Shown in pieces: positions 1-7,568 of a DNA stretch of 13,402 bases. Position 1 is the stretch's first letter. Each line of letters opens with the position of its first letter. The DNA comes from Pseudomonadota bacterium (lineage in GTDB: Bacteria > Pseudomonadota > Alphaproteobacteria > Caulobacterales > Caulobacteraceae). The stretch spans positions 1 through 13,402 of the forward strand of contig JAEXJH010000261.1 of NCBI GenBank assembly GCA_023445955.1, in the 5' to 3' direction. A program made the translations under genes and the position numbers. The notes beneath the pieces are model-generated. The model was not told the DNA's origin. It did not search any database and worked only from the letters and a program-made list of their open reading frames with translations.

Positions 1-65
1 CGACGGGCTACCGCTTCTATTCCTACGGGGACGGCAGCCTGCTGTTCAAAGACGAGACCGCCTGA
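1..65 (+). CDS. queA: C-terminal end of QueA, S-adenosylmethionine:tRNA ribosyltransferase-isomerase (partial)
   Basis: Only the last 20 codons are present, read from position 3 and ending at the TGA at 63-65. The visible tail contains [13 protein letters not shown], which resembles the conserved end of QueA (YRFFSYGDAMFI in E. coli). QueA transfers and isomerises the ribose of S-adenosylmethionine onto preQ1-modified tRNA to make epoxyqueuosine. It acts directly after Tgt in the pathway. The stop codon overlaps the tgt start by one base (TGATG), so the two genes are very likely co-transcribed and translationally coupled. The identification rests on a short tail plus the tgt neighbour; the bulk of the gene lies outside the window. 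Confidence 0.85.
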   Translation, partial: TGYRFYSYGDGSLLFKDETA

Positions 66-1180
66 TGGCCTTTCCCTTCGAGATCAACGCGACCGACGGC
101 AAGGCTCGCACCGGCGTCCTGAAGACCCCGCGCGGCGACATTCGCACGCCGGCCTTCATGCCCGTCGGCACGGCCGCGACCGTGAAGGCTCTGACCGTCG
201 ACCAGGTCAAGGACACCGGCGCCGACATCATCCTGGGCAATACCTATCACCTGATGCTGCGCCCCTCGGCCGAGCGCGTGGCGCGCCTGGGCGGGCTGCA
301 CAAGTTCATGCGCTGGGACAAGCCGATCCTGACCGACAGCGGCGGCTTCCAGGTCATGAGCCTGTCGGGGATCAGTAAGCTGACCGAGGAGGCCGTGACC
401 TTCTCAAGCCACGTCGACGGCTCCAAGCACGTGCTGACCCCCGAGCGCTCGATCGAGATCCAGGCCGACCTGCTGGGCAGCGACATCGTCATGCAGCTGG
501 ACGAATGCGTCGCCTGGCCGGCCGAGGAGGCGAGGGCGCGCAAGGGTATGGAGCTTTCCGCGCGCTGGGCCCAGCGTTCCAAGGACGCCTTTGGCGCGCG
601 CGACAGCCAGGTGCTGTTCGGCATCCAGCAAGGCTCGACCTTCGAAAACCTGCGCCGCGAGTCCTCAGACCGCCTGCGCGAGATCGGCTTCGACGGCTAC
701 GCCATCGGCGGCCTGGCCGTCGGTGAAGGCCACGAGGCGATGTGCGAGGTGCTGGACTACGCCCCAGGCCTGCTGCCCGAGGATCGTCCGCGCTACCTGA
801 TGGGCGTCGGCAAGCCGATCGACCTGGTGGAAGCCGTGGCGCGCGGCGTCGACATGTTCGACTGTGTGCTGCCCACCCGCTCGGGCCGCCACGGCCAGGC
901 CTGGACCTGGGACGGCGCGATCAACCTCAAGAACGCCAAGTTCGCCGAGGACGAGTCGCCGCTGGATCCGAACAGCGACTGCCCGGCCAGCCGCGATTAC
1001 TCGAAGGCCTATCTGCGCCACCTGTTCAAGGCCGAAGAGATCCTGGGCCAAGTGCTGCTGTCCTGGCACAACATCGCCTTCTTCCAGGCGCTGACGGCGG
1101 CGATGCGCGCGGCGATCGCCGAGGGCCGGTTCGAGCAGTTCCGCCGCGACTTCCGCGCCCGGCACCTGAGCGAAGGCTAG
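65..1180 (+). CDS. tgt: tRNA-guanine transglycosylase (queuine tRNA-ribosyltransferase)
   Basis: Tgt exchanges guanine 34 for preQ1 in tRNAs with GUN anticodons (Asp, Asn, His, Tyr), the committed tRNA step of queuosine synthesis. The 371-residue length is typical of bacterial Tgt. Visible family motifs are ILGNTYHL near residue 60, DSGGFQV with the general-base Asp at residue 91, [14 protein letters not shown], and [15 protein letters not shown] with the nucleophile Asp at residue 266. The C-terminal zinc site is unusual. Where the family has CxCxxC, this protein has Ser304-Asp-Cys306-Pro-Ala-Ser309. The fourth ligand, His335, is kept at the normal distance. The ATG at 65 is chosen because it overlaps the queA stop and gives the normal N-terminus. 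The gene converges on the 1177-1917 gene, sharing CTAG at the end. Confidence 0.97.
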   Translation: MAFPFEINATDGKARTGVLKTPRGDIRTPAFMPVGTAATVKALTVDQVKDTGADIILGNTYHLMLRPSAERVARLGGLHKFMRWDKPILTDSGGFQVMSLSGISKLTEEAVTFSSHVDGSKHVLTPERSIEIQADLLGSDIVMQLDECVAWPAEEARARKGMELSARWAQRSKDAFGARDSQVLFGIQQGSTFENLRRESSDRLREIGFDGYAIGGLAVGEGHEAMCEVLDYAPGLLPEDRPRYLMGVGKPIDLVEAVARGVDMFDCVLPTRSGRHGQAWTWDGAINLKNAKFAEDESPLDPNSDCPASRDYSKAYLRHLFKAEEILGQVLLSWHNIAFFQALTAAMRAAIAEGRFEQFRRDFRARHLSEG

Positions 1181-1917
1181 TTGTCCCTGGGGCCTTGCGG
1201 CACCGTCGGGCCTTCTTCCTTGAAGATCGGGAAGCGGGGCTTGCGCGGGCCGTAGGGATCGCGTGGCGGCGGCATGCCGGGATCGACGACCGGCGGCGCG
1301 GTCGGCGGCCTGTGCTGCGGCGTGGCCGGCGGGTTGCAGCCGCGCGCCTCGCCCAGACCCTTCAGATAGGCTCTACGGACATTGCCCGAGGTGATGGCGC
1401 TCTGGACCAGGCGATCGTGGCGCTCGGCGCCGGTCAGCTTGCGAACCCAGCCGCGCATCGGGATCATGTCCTGGGCCGTGCTGGCGATCGCGCCCAGCGC
1501 AGCCTGGCCGGCCGCCTTGCGCCCACGGTCCATCAGGTCCTCACCCTCGACCGGCGGATTGCGGTCGATGTCCTCGCCCAGGGCGCTGTCCAGCGGCGTG
1601 ACCAGGGCGATCAGGCTCAAGCAGTCAGCGCGGGCCGGGCGCTGATAGGGATCGTCCATCGCCTCCAACAGCACGCGCGGGATCTTGGTGCGGACCAGGT
1701 TCACGTCGCGCAAAGGGGCCTGCATGGCGCCGGAGAGGCCGTCGCGATTGGCCTCATTGGTCGACCTGATTCGGCCTTCGTCGGCCGGTTCGCCCGGCGC
1801 GTCCTGGTGCTGAGGCGGCGCGCCCAGCAAGGGCGGCGCCTCCTGCCTCTGGCGCGCATCGGCTGTTCCAGCCAGCGCCGCGCCGCAAAAGACCGCCAAA
1901 AGCAAGGTTCCACGCAT
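1177..1917 (-). CDS. Secreted hypothetical protein with proline-rich C-terminus
   Basis: I do not recognise this 246-residue protein. It begins with a good Sec signal peptide: MRG, a hydrophobic [12 protein letters not shown] core, then a likely cleavage after GTADA near residue 21. Export to the periplasm is therefore likely. The mature part starts with a Gln/Pro-rich stretch, then has a predicted helical middle (about residues 60-190) with one Cys in [15 protein letters not shown] and another in EARGCNPP. The last 50 residues are rich in Pro, Arg and Gly, so probably disordered. There is no lipobox cysteine. The ATG at 1917 sits just after GGGTGAG, a plausible ribosome-binding region. The gene is transcribed toward tgt and overlaps its last four bases, so it belongs to a separate unit. 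The signal peptide and the avoidance of stops in GC-rich sequence support a real gene; no function can be given. Confidence 0.75.
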   Translation of the reverse strand: MRGTLLLAVFCGAALAGTADARQRQEAPPLLGAPPQHQDAPGEPADEGRIRSTNEANRDGLSGAMQAPLRDVNLVRTKIPRVLLEAMDDPYQRPARADCLSLIALVTPLDSALGEDIDRNPPVEGEDLMDRGRKAAGQAALGAIASTAQDMIPMRGWVRKLTGAERHDRLVQSAITSGNVRRAYLKGLGEARGCNPPATPQHRPPTAPPVVDPGMPPPRDPYGPRKPRFPIFKEEGPTVPQGPRDN

Positions 1918-1978
1918 GACTCACCCTAACCCGCTCACAGCTTTGCCGTCATCCATCGGAAAAACGGCGAAACCATGC

Positions 1979-2007
1979 TTGCGACGCACGAGCCCCCCGC
2001 CTATGGT
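1979..2007 (+). promoter_or_regulatory. Possible sigma-70-type promoter of the tRNA-Lys gene
   Basis: TTGCGA at 1979-1984 and TATGGT at 2002-2007 are separated by 17 bases, and the second box ends 37 bases before the tRNA. Spacing and position fit a housekeeping promoter. Each box matches the general consensus at only four of six positions, and the match to the Caulobacter-type -10 (GCTANAWC) is poor. This is a candidate only. Confidence 0.3.
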
Positions 2008-2044
2008 CCGCGCCGCTTCCAACCGGCGCCCGCCGGACGTTAGC

Positions 2045-2119
2045 GGGCCGGTAGCTCAGTGGTAGAGCATTCGACTTTTAATCGAATGGTCGTGGGTTCG
2101 AACCCCACCCGGCCTACCA
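2045..2119 (+). tRNA. tRNA-Lys, anticodon TTT
   Basis: The cloverleaf folds fully. The acceptor stem is GGGCCGG (2045-2051) with CCGGCCT (2109-2115), giving six Watson-Crick pairs plus a terminal G1-U72 wobble. The D stem is GCTC/GAGC. The anticodon stem TTCGA/TCGAA (2070-2074, 2082-2086) encloses the seven-base loop CTTTTAA, with anticodon TTT at 2077-2079. The T arm is GTGGG-TTCGAAC-CCCAC. Discriminator A2116 is followed by an encoded CCA at 2117-2119. It decodes AAA and AAG lysine codons. It is not a substrate of the queuosine enzymes upstream, which act on GUN anticodons. Confidence 0.97.
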
Positions 2120-2124
2120 TTTTC

Positions 2125-2148
2125 AAACCTCTGATCTCCTGGAGGTTT
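2125..2148 (+). terminator. Weak inverted repeat downstream of the tRNA, possible terminator
   Basis: AAACCTC at 2125-2131 pairs with GAGGTTT at 2142-2148 around a ten-base loop, beginning five bases after the tRNA 3' end. The location suits termination or 3' processing of the tRNA transcript. The stem is only 7 bp and is followed by CCCGG, not by a T run, so it is not a canonical intrinsic terminator. Confidence 0.3.
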
Positions 2149-2233
2149 CCCGGCGCAAGACGCGCCGATCCCTCACGGTTCCAGGATTTCACGCAGGCGA
2201 CGCAATCGTCCGCGCGGCCAGTTTTTCTGCGTT

Positions 2234-2268
2234 CCCGGCCGGGGTTTCTCGTTTGCCCCATTGCCGGG
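2234..2268 (+). promoter_or_regulatory. GC-rich stem-loop in the leader region of the cys operon
   Basis: In the gene-free stretch from 2120 to 2385, CCCGGC (2234-2239) pairs with GCCGGG (2263-2268), and inside it GGGG (2241-2244) pairs with CCCC (2256-2259). The result is a two-part hairpin with a small internal loop. It is followed by CTAGAGATTTAAG, so there is no T tract for an intrinsic terminator on this strand. It could be a leader structure, a transcription-factor site or chance in GC-rich DNA. I recognise no known riboswitch here. The rest of the gap shows no clear promoter or gene. Confidence 0.3.
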
Positions 2269-2385
2269 CTAGAGATTTAAGCGGCTCAGTTTCAACGACG
2301 CCGCAGGGACCTCGGTAGGGCTCCGCGCGTTCAGCCTTTGCCTAGAGCCATGTGGCGAGCCCGGACCCTGGACGACGATCAGACG

Positions 2386-3258
2386 ATGACCGCCGAGACC
2401 GCCGCCCGCCGGCCGCCCGCGCCGAAGGGAAAGCGGCCGTTCTTCCGTCGGCGATCGGCGATTCCGGGCTTTGGCCTGACGATGGGCGTGACGCTGACCG
2501 TCCTGTCGCTGATCGTCCTGATCCCGCTGAGCGCCGTGGTCCTGAAGGCCGCCGATCAGTCGCCGGCCGAGTTCTGGGCGATGGCGACGTCGCAGCGGTC
2601 GCTGGCCGCCTACCGCCTGAGCTTCGGGGCGGCCTTCGTGGCGGCGGTGATCAACGGCATATTCGGCGTGCTGACCGCCTGGGCGCTGGTCCGCTACGAG
2701 TTCCCGGGCAAGACCCTGGTCAACGCCCTGGTCGATCTGCCGTTCGCCCTGCCGACCGCCGTGGCCGGCATCGCCCTGGCGACGCTCTACGCGCCCAATG
2801 GCTGGGTCGGGCAATTCCTGACGCCGCTCGGGATCAAGGCCGCCTACAATCCGATCGGGGTGACCATCGCCCTGATCTTCATCGGTCTGCCCTTCGTCGT
2901 CCGCACCATCGAGCCCGTGCTGCGCGACGCGGCCGAGGATGTCGAGGAGGCCGCCGCCAGCCTGGGCGCGAACCGGATCGACACCATCCTGCGCATCGTC
3001 CTGCCGGCCCTGGCCCCCGCCTGGCTGACCGGCTTCGCCATGGCGTTCGCGCGGGGCGTTGGTGAGTACGGCTCGGTGATCTTCATCGCCGGCAACATGC
3101 CCTACAAGTCCGAGATCGCGCCGCTGCTGATCATCATCCAGCTGGAGCAGTTCGAATACGCCCGCGCCGCGACGATCGCGGTGGTGATGCTGAGCGTCTC
3201 GTTCACGATGCTGCTGATCATCAACGCCATCCAGGCCTGGGCGCGGAGGTTCGACTGA
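2386..3258 (+). CDS. cysT: Sulfate/thiosulfate ABC transporter permease CysT
   Basis: This is one of the two inner-membrane permeases that form the channel of the sulfate/thiosulfate importer, partnered by CysW and energised by CysA. From the ATG at 2386 it has 290 residues. It shows a basic cytoplasmic N-terminus (KRPFFRRR), a first membrane helix near residues 30-55 and several further hydrophobic segments. The EAA loop that docks on the ATPase reads EEAAASLGA...LP at residues 187-207. The motif [17 protein letters not shown] is characteristic of CysT. The start is uncertain: in-frame ATG 2350 and TTG 2338 would add 12 or 16 residues, and no site has a convincing Shine-Dalgarno. I chose 2386 because the extra residues look non-conserved. 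The stop overlaps the cysW start by one base. The symbol cysU is also used for this gene. Confidence 0.95.
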   Translation: MTAETAARRPPAPKGKRPFFRRRSAIPGFGLTMGVTLTVLSLIVLIPLSAVVLKAADQSPAEFWAMATSQRSLAAYRLSFGAAFVAAVINGIFGVLTAWALVRYEFPGKTLVNALVDLPFALPTAVAGIALATLYAPNGWVGQFLTPLGIKAAYNPIGVTIALIFIGLPFVVRTIEPVLRDAAEDVEEAAASLGANRIDTILRIVLPALAPAWLTGFAMAFARGVGEYGSVIFIAGNMPYKSEIAPLLIIIQLEQFEYARAATIAVVMLSVSFTMLLIINAIQAWARRFD

Positions 3259-4109
3259 TGGCCGCTGTCTCGCATCGCCGCGCCACCGACGATCCGCTGT
3301 GGGCCAAGGTCCTGGTGATCGGGACGGTGATGGCCTTTCTGGCGCTGGTCCTGATCCTGCCACTGGTGGCCGTCTTCGCCGAGGCGCTGCGCAAGGGCCT
3401 GGGCGTCGCGCTGGCCGCGATCCGCAACGCCGACGCCCTGGCGGCCGTGAAGCTGACCCTGATCACCGCGGCGATCTCGGTGCCGTTCAACGCCGCCTTC
3501 GGCCTGTGCGCCAGCTGGGCGATCGCCAAGCACGACTTCAAGGGCAAGGCGCTGCTGATCACCCTGATCGACCTGCCGTTCTCGGTGTCGCCGGTGGTGG
3601 CGGGCCTGATCTACGTGCTGATCTTCGGCCTACAGGGGTGGTTTGGCGAATACCTGGTCGACAACGACATCAAGGTCATCTTCGCCGTGCCCGGCATCGT
3701 GCTGGCGACGGTCTTCGTGACCTTCCCGTTCGTGGCCCGCGAGCTGATCCCGCTGATGCAGGAGCAGGGGACCGCCGAGGAAGAAGCCGCCGTCTCGATG
3801 GGGGCGGGCGGCCTGACGACCTTCTGGCGGGTGACGGCGCCCAACGTGCGCTGGGGCCTGATGTACGGCGTGCTGCTGTGCAACGCCCGCGCCATGGGCG
3901 AGTTCGGCGCGGTGTCGGTGGTCAGCGGCCATATCCGCGGCCTGACCAACACCATGCCGTTGCATGTCGAGATCCTCTACAACGAGTACGACTTCGTCGG
4001 CGCCTTCGCCGTCGCGGCCTTGCTTTGCCTGCTGGCCGTGGTGACCTTGGTGCTGAAGACGGCGGTCGAGGCCGCCCAGCCGGGCATGCGCGGGCGCGGC
4101 GGACACTGA
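3258..4109 (+). CDS. cysW: Sulfate/thiosulfate ABC transporter permease CysW
   Basis: This is the second permease of the sulfate/thiosulfate importer, 283 residues. After a short polar N-terminus it has a membrane helix at about residues 16-38 and several more hydrophobic segments. The ATPase-docking EAA loop is at residues 174-195 ([11 protein letters not shown] ending in AP). The stretch [19 protein letters not shown] followed by HIRG is diagnostic for CysW. The ATG at 3258 overlaps the cysT stop codon by one base (TGATG), which suggests translational coupling and roughly equal production of the two permeases. cysA follows 17 bases after the stop. Sulfur-starvation control, as in other bacteria, is likely from family knowledge, but no regulator site is visible here. 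Confidence 0.95.
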   Translation: MAAVSHRRATDDPLWAKVLVIGTVMAFLALVLILPLVAVFAEALRKGLGVALAAIRNADALAAVKLTLITAAISVPFNAAFGLCASWAIAKHDFKGKALLITLIDLPFSVSPVVAGLIYVLIFGLQGWFGEYLVDNDIKVIFAVPGIVLATVFVTFPFVARELIPLMQEQGTAEEEAAVSMGAGGLTTFWRVTAPNVRWGLMYGVLLCNARAMGEFGAVSVVSGHIRGLTNTMPLHVEILYNEYDFVGAFAVAALLCLLAVVTLVLKTAVEAAQPGMRGRGGH

Positions 4110-4126
4110 CTGGACATCACGAGCCC

Positions 4127-5146
<1,020 letters not shown>

Positions 5147-5213
5147 GAACTTCGCCGTTAGGCTGACCTCGGACGAACGCAGCTCAATCAGGGCGCGCGT
5201 CGCGTCAGGTTGC

Positions 5214-5221
5214 GCTAAAAT
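5214..5221 (+). promoter_or_regulatory. -10-like element upstream of the PilZ gene
   Basis: GCTAAAAT matches the Caulobacter housekeeping -10 consensus (GCTANAWC) at all but the last position and contains TAAAAT. It lies 46 bases before the PilZ ATG, in the 121-base gap after cysA. No -35 box with suitable spacing is visible, so the promoter call is tentative. If it is correct, the PilZ gene is transcribed separately from the cys operon. Confidence 0.35.
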
Positions 5222-5267
5222 CGCCTTCGTCGACTCGGCGGCGTTCTGGCGGGAGTTCTAAGGTCGC

Positions 5268-5624
5268 ATGGTCATGGTCGAGCCCACCGGCGCTGAACGC
5301 CGCGCGCATGCCCGGATGCCCGCGGCGCGCAAGATCTACATCGTCGACGATCCGCGCTCGTGGAAGTGCTCGCTGCTGGATGTGGCCGAGAAGGGCGCGC
5401 GCCTGTCGATCGCCGGCATCAACACGCCGCCGGACAAGTTCGTTTTCGTCGATGCGGGCGGCCGCCGGGTGCACCTGGCCCATGTCGTCTGGCGATCGGG
5501 CGGCGAGATCGGCGTGCAGTTCCTGCAGACCGAACGCATCGGTCCCCGGGCCGGCGGCGCGGCCGGCGCGCTGGACATCGCCCGCCGGTTCGCGGCCAAC
5601 CTGCCGCCCGAGATTCTTCAGTAA
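5268..5624 (+). CDS. PilZ-domain protein (possible c-di-GMP effector)
   Basis: This is a 118-residue, essentially single-domain protein with no membrane segment. PilZ domains bind the second messenger cyclic di-GMP through an N-terminal RxxxR and a (D/N)xSxxG motif on the adjacent beta barrel. Here ERRAHAR supplies Arg12-xxx-Arg16. The second motif reads Asp38-Val-Ala40-Glu-Lys-Gly43, so the usual Ser is Ala. The following strands (VHLAHVVWRSGGEIGVQF) fit the PilZ barrel. About 25 C-terminal residues beyond it are Ala/Gly-rich. Weakened c-di-GMP binding is possible but unproven. Two ATGs compete, 5268 and 5274. AAGG at 5260-5263 and GGGAG at 5251-5255 could serve either. The gene ends one base before the convergent transglutaminase stop. 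Confidence 0.82.
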   Translation: MVMVEPTGAERRAHARMPAARKIYIVDDPRSWKCSLLDVAEKGARLSIAGINTPPDKFVFVDAGGRRVHLAHVVWRSGGEIGVQFLQTERIGPRAGGAAGALDIARRFAANLPPEILQ

Positions 5625-5625
5625 A

Positions 5626-6609
5626 TCACTGCTGCTGCTGCTGTTGCTGCTGCTGGTGCAGCTCCTGCTTCAGCGCGGCGTCCGGACGGCGACGGCCGCC
5701 GGCGAAGCTGGGGCGCGCCATGCGCAGGAACTCCGGTTCGGCCAAGGCGGCGCGGGCGCGACGGACGGTGACGCCCACGGCCAGCTGGCTGTCGGCATCG
5801 CCCTTGTAGACCCCGCGTGACGGGGTGACGTCGGCATAGTCGCGGCCGACCGCCACGCCGACGTGGCGCTCGCCGGTCATCATGTTGTTGGTCGGGTCCA
5901 GGCCCACCCAGCGCAGGCTGGGCAGGAAGACCTCGACCCAGGCGTGGGTGGCGTCCGGGTCCGAGCGATCACCAGCGTCGCGGTCCGTGAACAGGTAGCC
6001 CGAGACGTAGCGGGCCGGGATGCCCCACTCGCGGCAGATCGCCAGCATGATGTGGGCGAAGTCCTGGCAGACGCCGCGCCCGGCGCTCAGGGCCAGGTCG
6101 ATCGGGCTGTCGGCGTCTGTGACGCCCGGCTGGTACTCGAAGGCGCGGTAGATGGTTTCCGACAATGTGCGGACCGCGGTCAGCGGGTCCTTGCGCCGGA
6201 GGGTGTCCAGGTCGTGCGCGTTGATGAAGGTGCGCAGGGCCTCGGTGGTCTGCACGAAGCCGTGCGGGCGCAGGAAGTCGAAGCACTCGCCGCGCACGAA
6301 CTCACTGCGCAGGCGGTCCCATTCGCCGGTGTCCAGATGTTCGGGAAGCTCGGCCGGCGCCTCGGTCTCGACCGCCGAGCGGGCGATGATGGTCAGCTTG
6401 TCGTGCGGCTGGGGCACGTCGAAGTGGTAGACGGCGTTGCCGAAGCTGTCGGCGTACGAGAACACCTGAGCGGCCGGCTCCAGGTCCAGCTCGAAGCTGA
6501 CCAGGCGCTGGCGAGCTGTCTTTTGGGGCTGCATCCACAGCTCCATCAGGCTTTCCCGAACAGGCTTCTCGTAGTGGTACTGGGTGACGTGGCGGATTTC
6601 GAGCAGCAC
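5626..6609 (-). CDS. Transglutaminase-like cysteine enzyme with poly-Gln tail
   Basis: This 327-residue soluble protein has an N-terminal bacterial transglutaminase-associated beta domain (about residues 1-90, starting LLEIRHVTQYHYEKPVRES) and a papain-like transglutaminase core (about 150-245). The catalytic triad is visible as Cys181 in GVCQDFAH, His222 in ATHAWVEV and Asp238 in LDPTNN. Most bacterial members are thought to act as peptidases or amidases rather than true cross-linkers; the substrate is unknown. I chose GTG 6609 because the family N-terminus begins there and TAAGG lies nine bases upstream. An ATG at 6693 would add 28 residues that merely shadow the preceding gene. The last 9 residues are all Gln, encoded by a CAG repeat. 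It is the third gene of an operon with the ATP-grasp and alpha-E genes, starting 11 bases after the latter's stop. Confidence 0.92.
   Translation of the reverse strand: MLLEIRHVTQYHYEKPVRESLMELWMQPQKTARQRLVSFELDLEPAAQVFSYADSFGNAVYHFDVPQPHDKLTIIARSAVETEAPAELPEHLDTGEWDRLRSEFVRGECFDFLRPHGFVQTTEALRTFINAHDLDTLRRKDPLTAVRTLSETIYRAFEYQPGVTDADSPIDLALSAGRGVCQDFAHIMLAICREWGIPARYVSGYLFTDRDAGDRSDPDATHAWVEVFLPSLRWVGLDPTNNMMTGERHVGVAVGRDYADVTPSRGVYKGDADSQLAVGVTVRRARAALAEPEFLRMARPSFAGGRRRPDAALKQELHQQQQQQQQQ
5629..5655 (-). repeat. CAG trinucleotide repeat encoding nine glutamines
   Basis: On the minus strand nine consecutive Gln codons (eight CAG, one CAA at 5644-5646) precede the TGA stop. On the plus strand they read as CTG repeats. 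The single CAA and the flanking CAC/CTG codons limit the longest pure run to five units. Slippage here would change the length of the protein tail without shifting the frame. Confidence 0.95.
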
Positions 6610-6618
6610 GGGCGGGCA

Positions 6619-6623
6619 CCTTA
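6619..6623 (-). promoter_or_regulatory. Ribosome-binding site deciding the transglutaminase start
   Basis: Minus-strand TAAGG, made partly from the stop codon of the alpha-E gene, lies nine bases before GTG 6609. It supports that start over the longer in-frame ATG at 6693, which lies inside the upstream gene. Confidence 0.55.
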
Positions 6624-7568
6624 AGCCGGAAGACGCATTTCGAGCGGGTAGGCCACGAAGGTCTCGTAGATCGCTTCGTGGATGCGGGCGCACTCGTTGA
6701 CGACGGTGGTCAGCAGCGGGCCGGCGCCGACGGCCTCCAGCTCGTCGACATCGGCGAACTGCAGGCGGGCCTTCAGGCGACCGGCCAGGCGCTCGGGGCC
6801 GGGACGTTCGCCCGCGAAGGCGCTACGGGCCATGGCGCTGAGATGCTGTTCGATCTGGGCGGTGGCGAAGCGGATCGACCGCGGGAAGTCCTCGTCGAAG
6901 ACCAGGAACTCCAGGATGTGCCGCGGCTCGATCTCGGCGGTGTAGACTCGCAGGTAGGGCTCCAGCGCGCAGGCCATGCGCAGAACGCTGACCAGGGCCA
7001 CGTGGTCGTCGACCTGGCCGTGGGCGGGGCTCTCGGCGAAGCAGACTTCCAACAGGCGCGAGACCAGCTGGGCGCGCTCCATGTAGATGCCCAGCATCAT
7101 GAACCGCCAGCTCTCGCCATGGCTCATGGTGGTGTCGGCCGCGCCCTTGAACAGGTGCAGGTCGGCGATGACGTCGTGCAGGAAGTTGGCCGAGGCGTCC
7201 GAGAACTCCTTGGCGGCCTTGGCGTCTGTGACCTTGAGATACAGCAGGTTCAGCCGCTCCCAGGTCTCGGTGGTGATCTGGTCGCGGACCTGGCGGGCGT
7301 TTTCGCGCGCCCGGGCCAGGGACGAGACCACCGAGTTGGGATCGCCGCGATTGAGCACCAGCGCCTGGGCGGCCTCGAAGGAGCCGACGTCCTCGCCGTC
7401 GCCGGGCTCGCCGACGGCGGCCATGGCGATCCAGATCGCCTGGGCGCCGGAGTCGGTCTGATCCAGCTGAGCGTTCAGCATGACGGACGACAGACGCGAC
7501 AGGTGCTCGGCCCGTTCGATGTATCGGCCCAGCCAGTAGAGGCTGTCGGCGACGCGCGCGAGCATCAT
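6621..7568 (-). CDS. Alpha-E domain protein (DUF403 / COG2307)
   Basis: This 315-residue, all-helical cytoplasmic protein is of the alpha-E family, whose biochemical role is unknown. It starts with the family hallmark MMLARVADSLYWLGRYIERAE. Conserved internal segments include WERLN, FMMLGIYMERAQ, ILEFLVFDEDFPRS and a C-terminal IHEAIYETFV. Length and ends match the family well. The ATG at 7568 overlaps the stop of the ATP-grasp gene in an ATGA (7565-7568), and a second ATG follows immediately. This implies translational coupling and a stoichiometric partnership. An in-frame upstream extension exists within the ATP-grasp gene but is Arg/Pro-rich shadow sequence. In many bacteria alpha-E genes stand between or beside ATP-grasp and transglutaminase genes, as here, so a role as helper or substrate-handling subunit of that pair is a reasonable inference. 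Confidence 0.93.
   Translation of the reverse strand: MMLARVADSLYWLGRYIERAEHLSRLSSVMLNAQLDQTDSGAQAIWIAMAAVGEPGDGEDVGSFEAAQALVLNRGDPNSVVSSLARARENARQVRDQITTETWERLNLLYLKVTDAKAAKEFSDASANFLHDVIADLHLFKGAADTTMSHGESWRFMMLGIYMERAQLVSRLLEVCFAESPAHGQVDDHVALVSVLRMACALEPYLRVYTAEIEPRHILEFLVFDEDFPRSIRFATAQIEQHLSAMARSAFAGERPGPERLAGRLKARLQFADVDELEAVGAGPLLTTVVNECARIHEAIYETFVAYPLEMRLPA

Noticed and set aside
742..1929. Plus-strand open frame of 395 codons
   Set aside because: It is Arg/Gly/Ala-rich shadow sequence of tgt and of the minus-strand secreted-protein gene, with no recognisable domain.
2040..2261. Minus-strand open frame containing GRVGFEPTT
   Set aside because: This is the well-known false protein read antisense through a tRNA gene. 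The plus-strand frame at 2059-2280 is the same kind of artefact.
2253..2275. Possible cys promoter, TTGCCCC followed by GCTAGAGA
   Set aside because: The spacing is 8 bases where 10-14 are expected, and the last two positions of the -10 do not match.
2269..3363. Minus-strand open frame of 364 codons opposite cysT
   Set aside because: It is low-complexity Arg/Asp/Gln/Gly sequence lying opposite a certain permease gene, produced by high GC content.
3299..4126. Upstream extension of the cysA frame across cysW
   Set aside because: The frame stays open but reads as Arg/Gly-rich nonsense. The ABC domain begins at ATG 4127 with the family's usual N-terminus.
5863..6624. Plus-strand open frame opposite the transglutaminase gene
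   Set aside because: It has shadow composition, while the opposite strand has an intact catalytic triad and family motifs.
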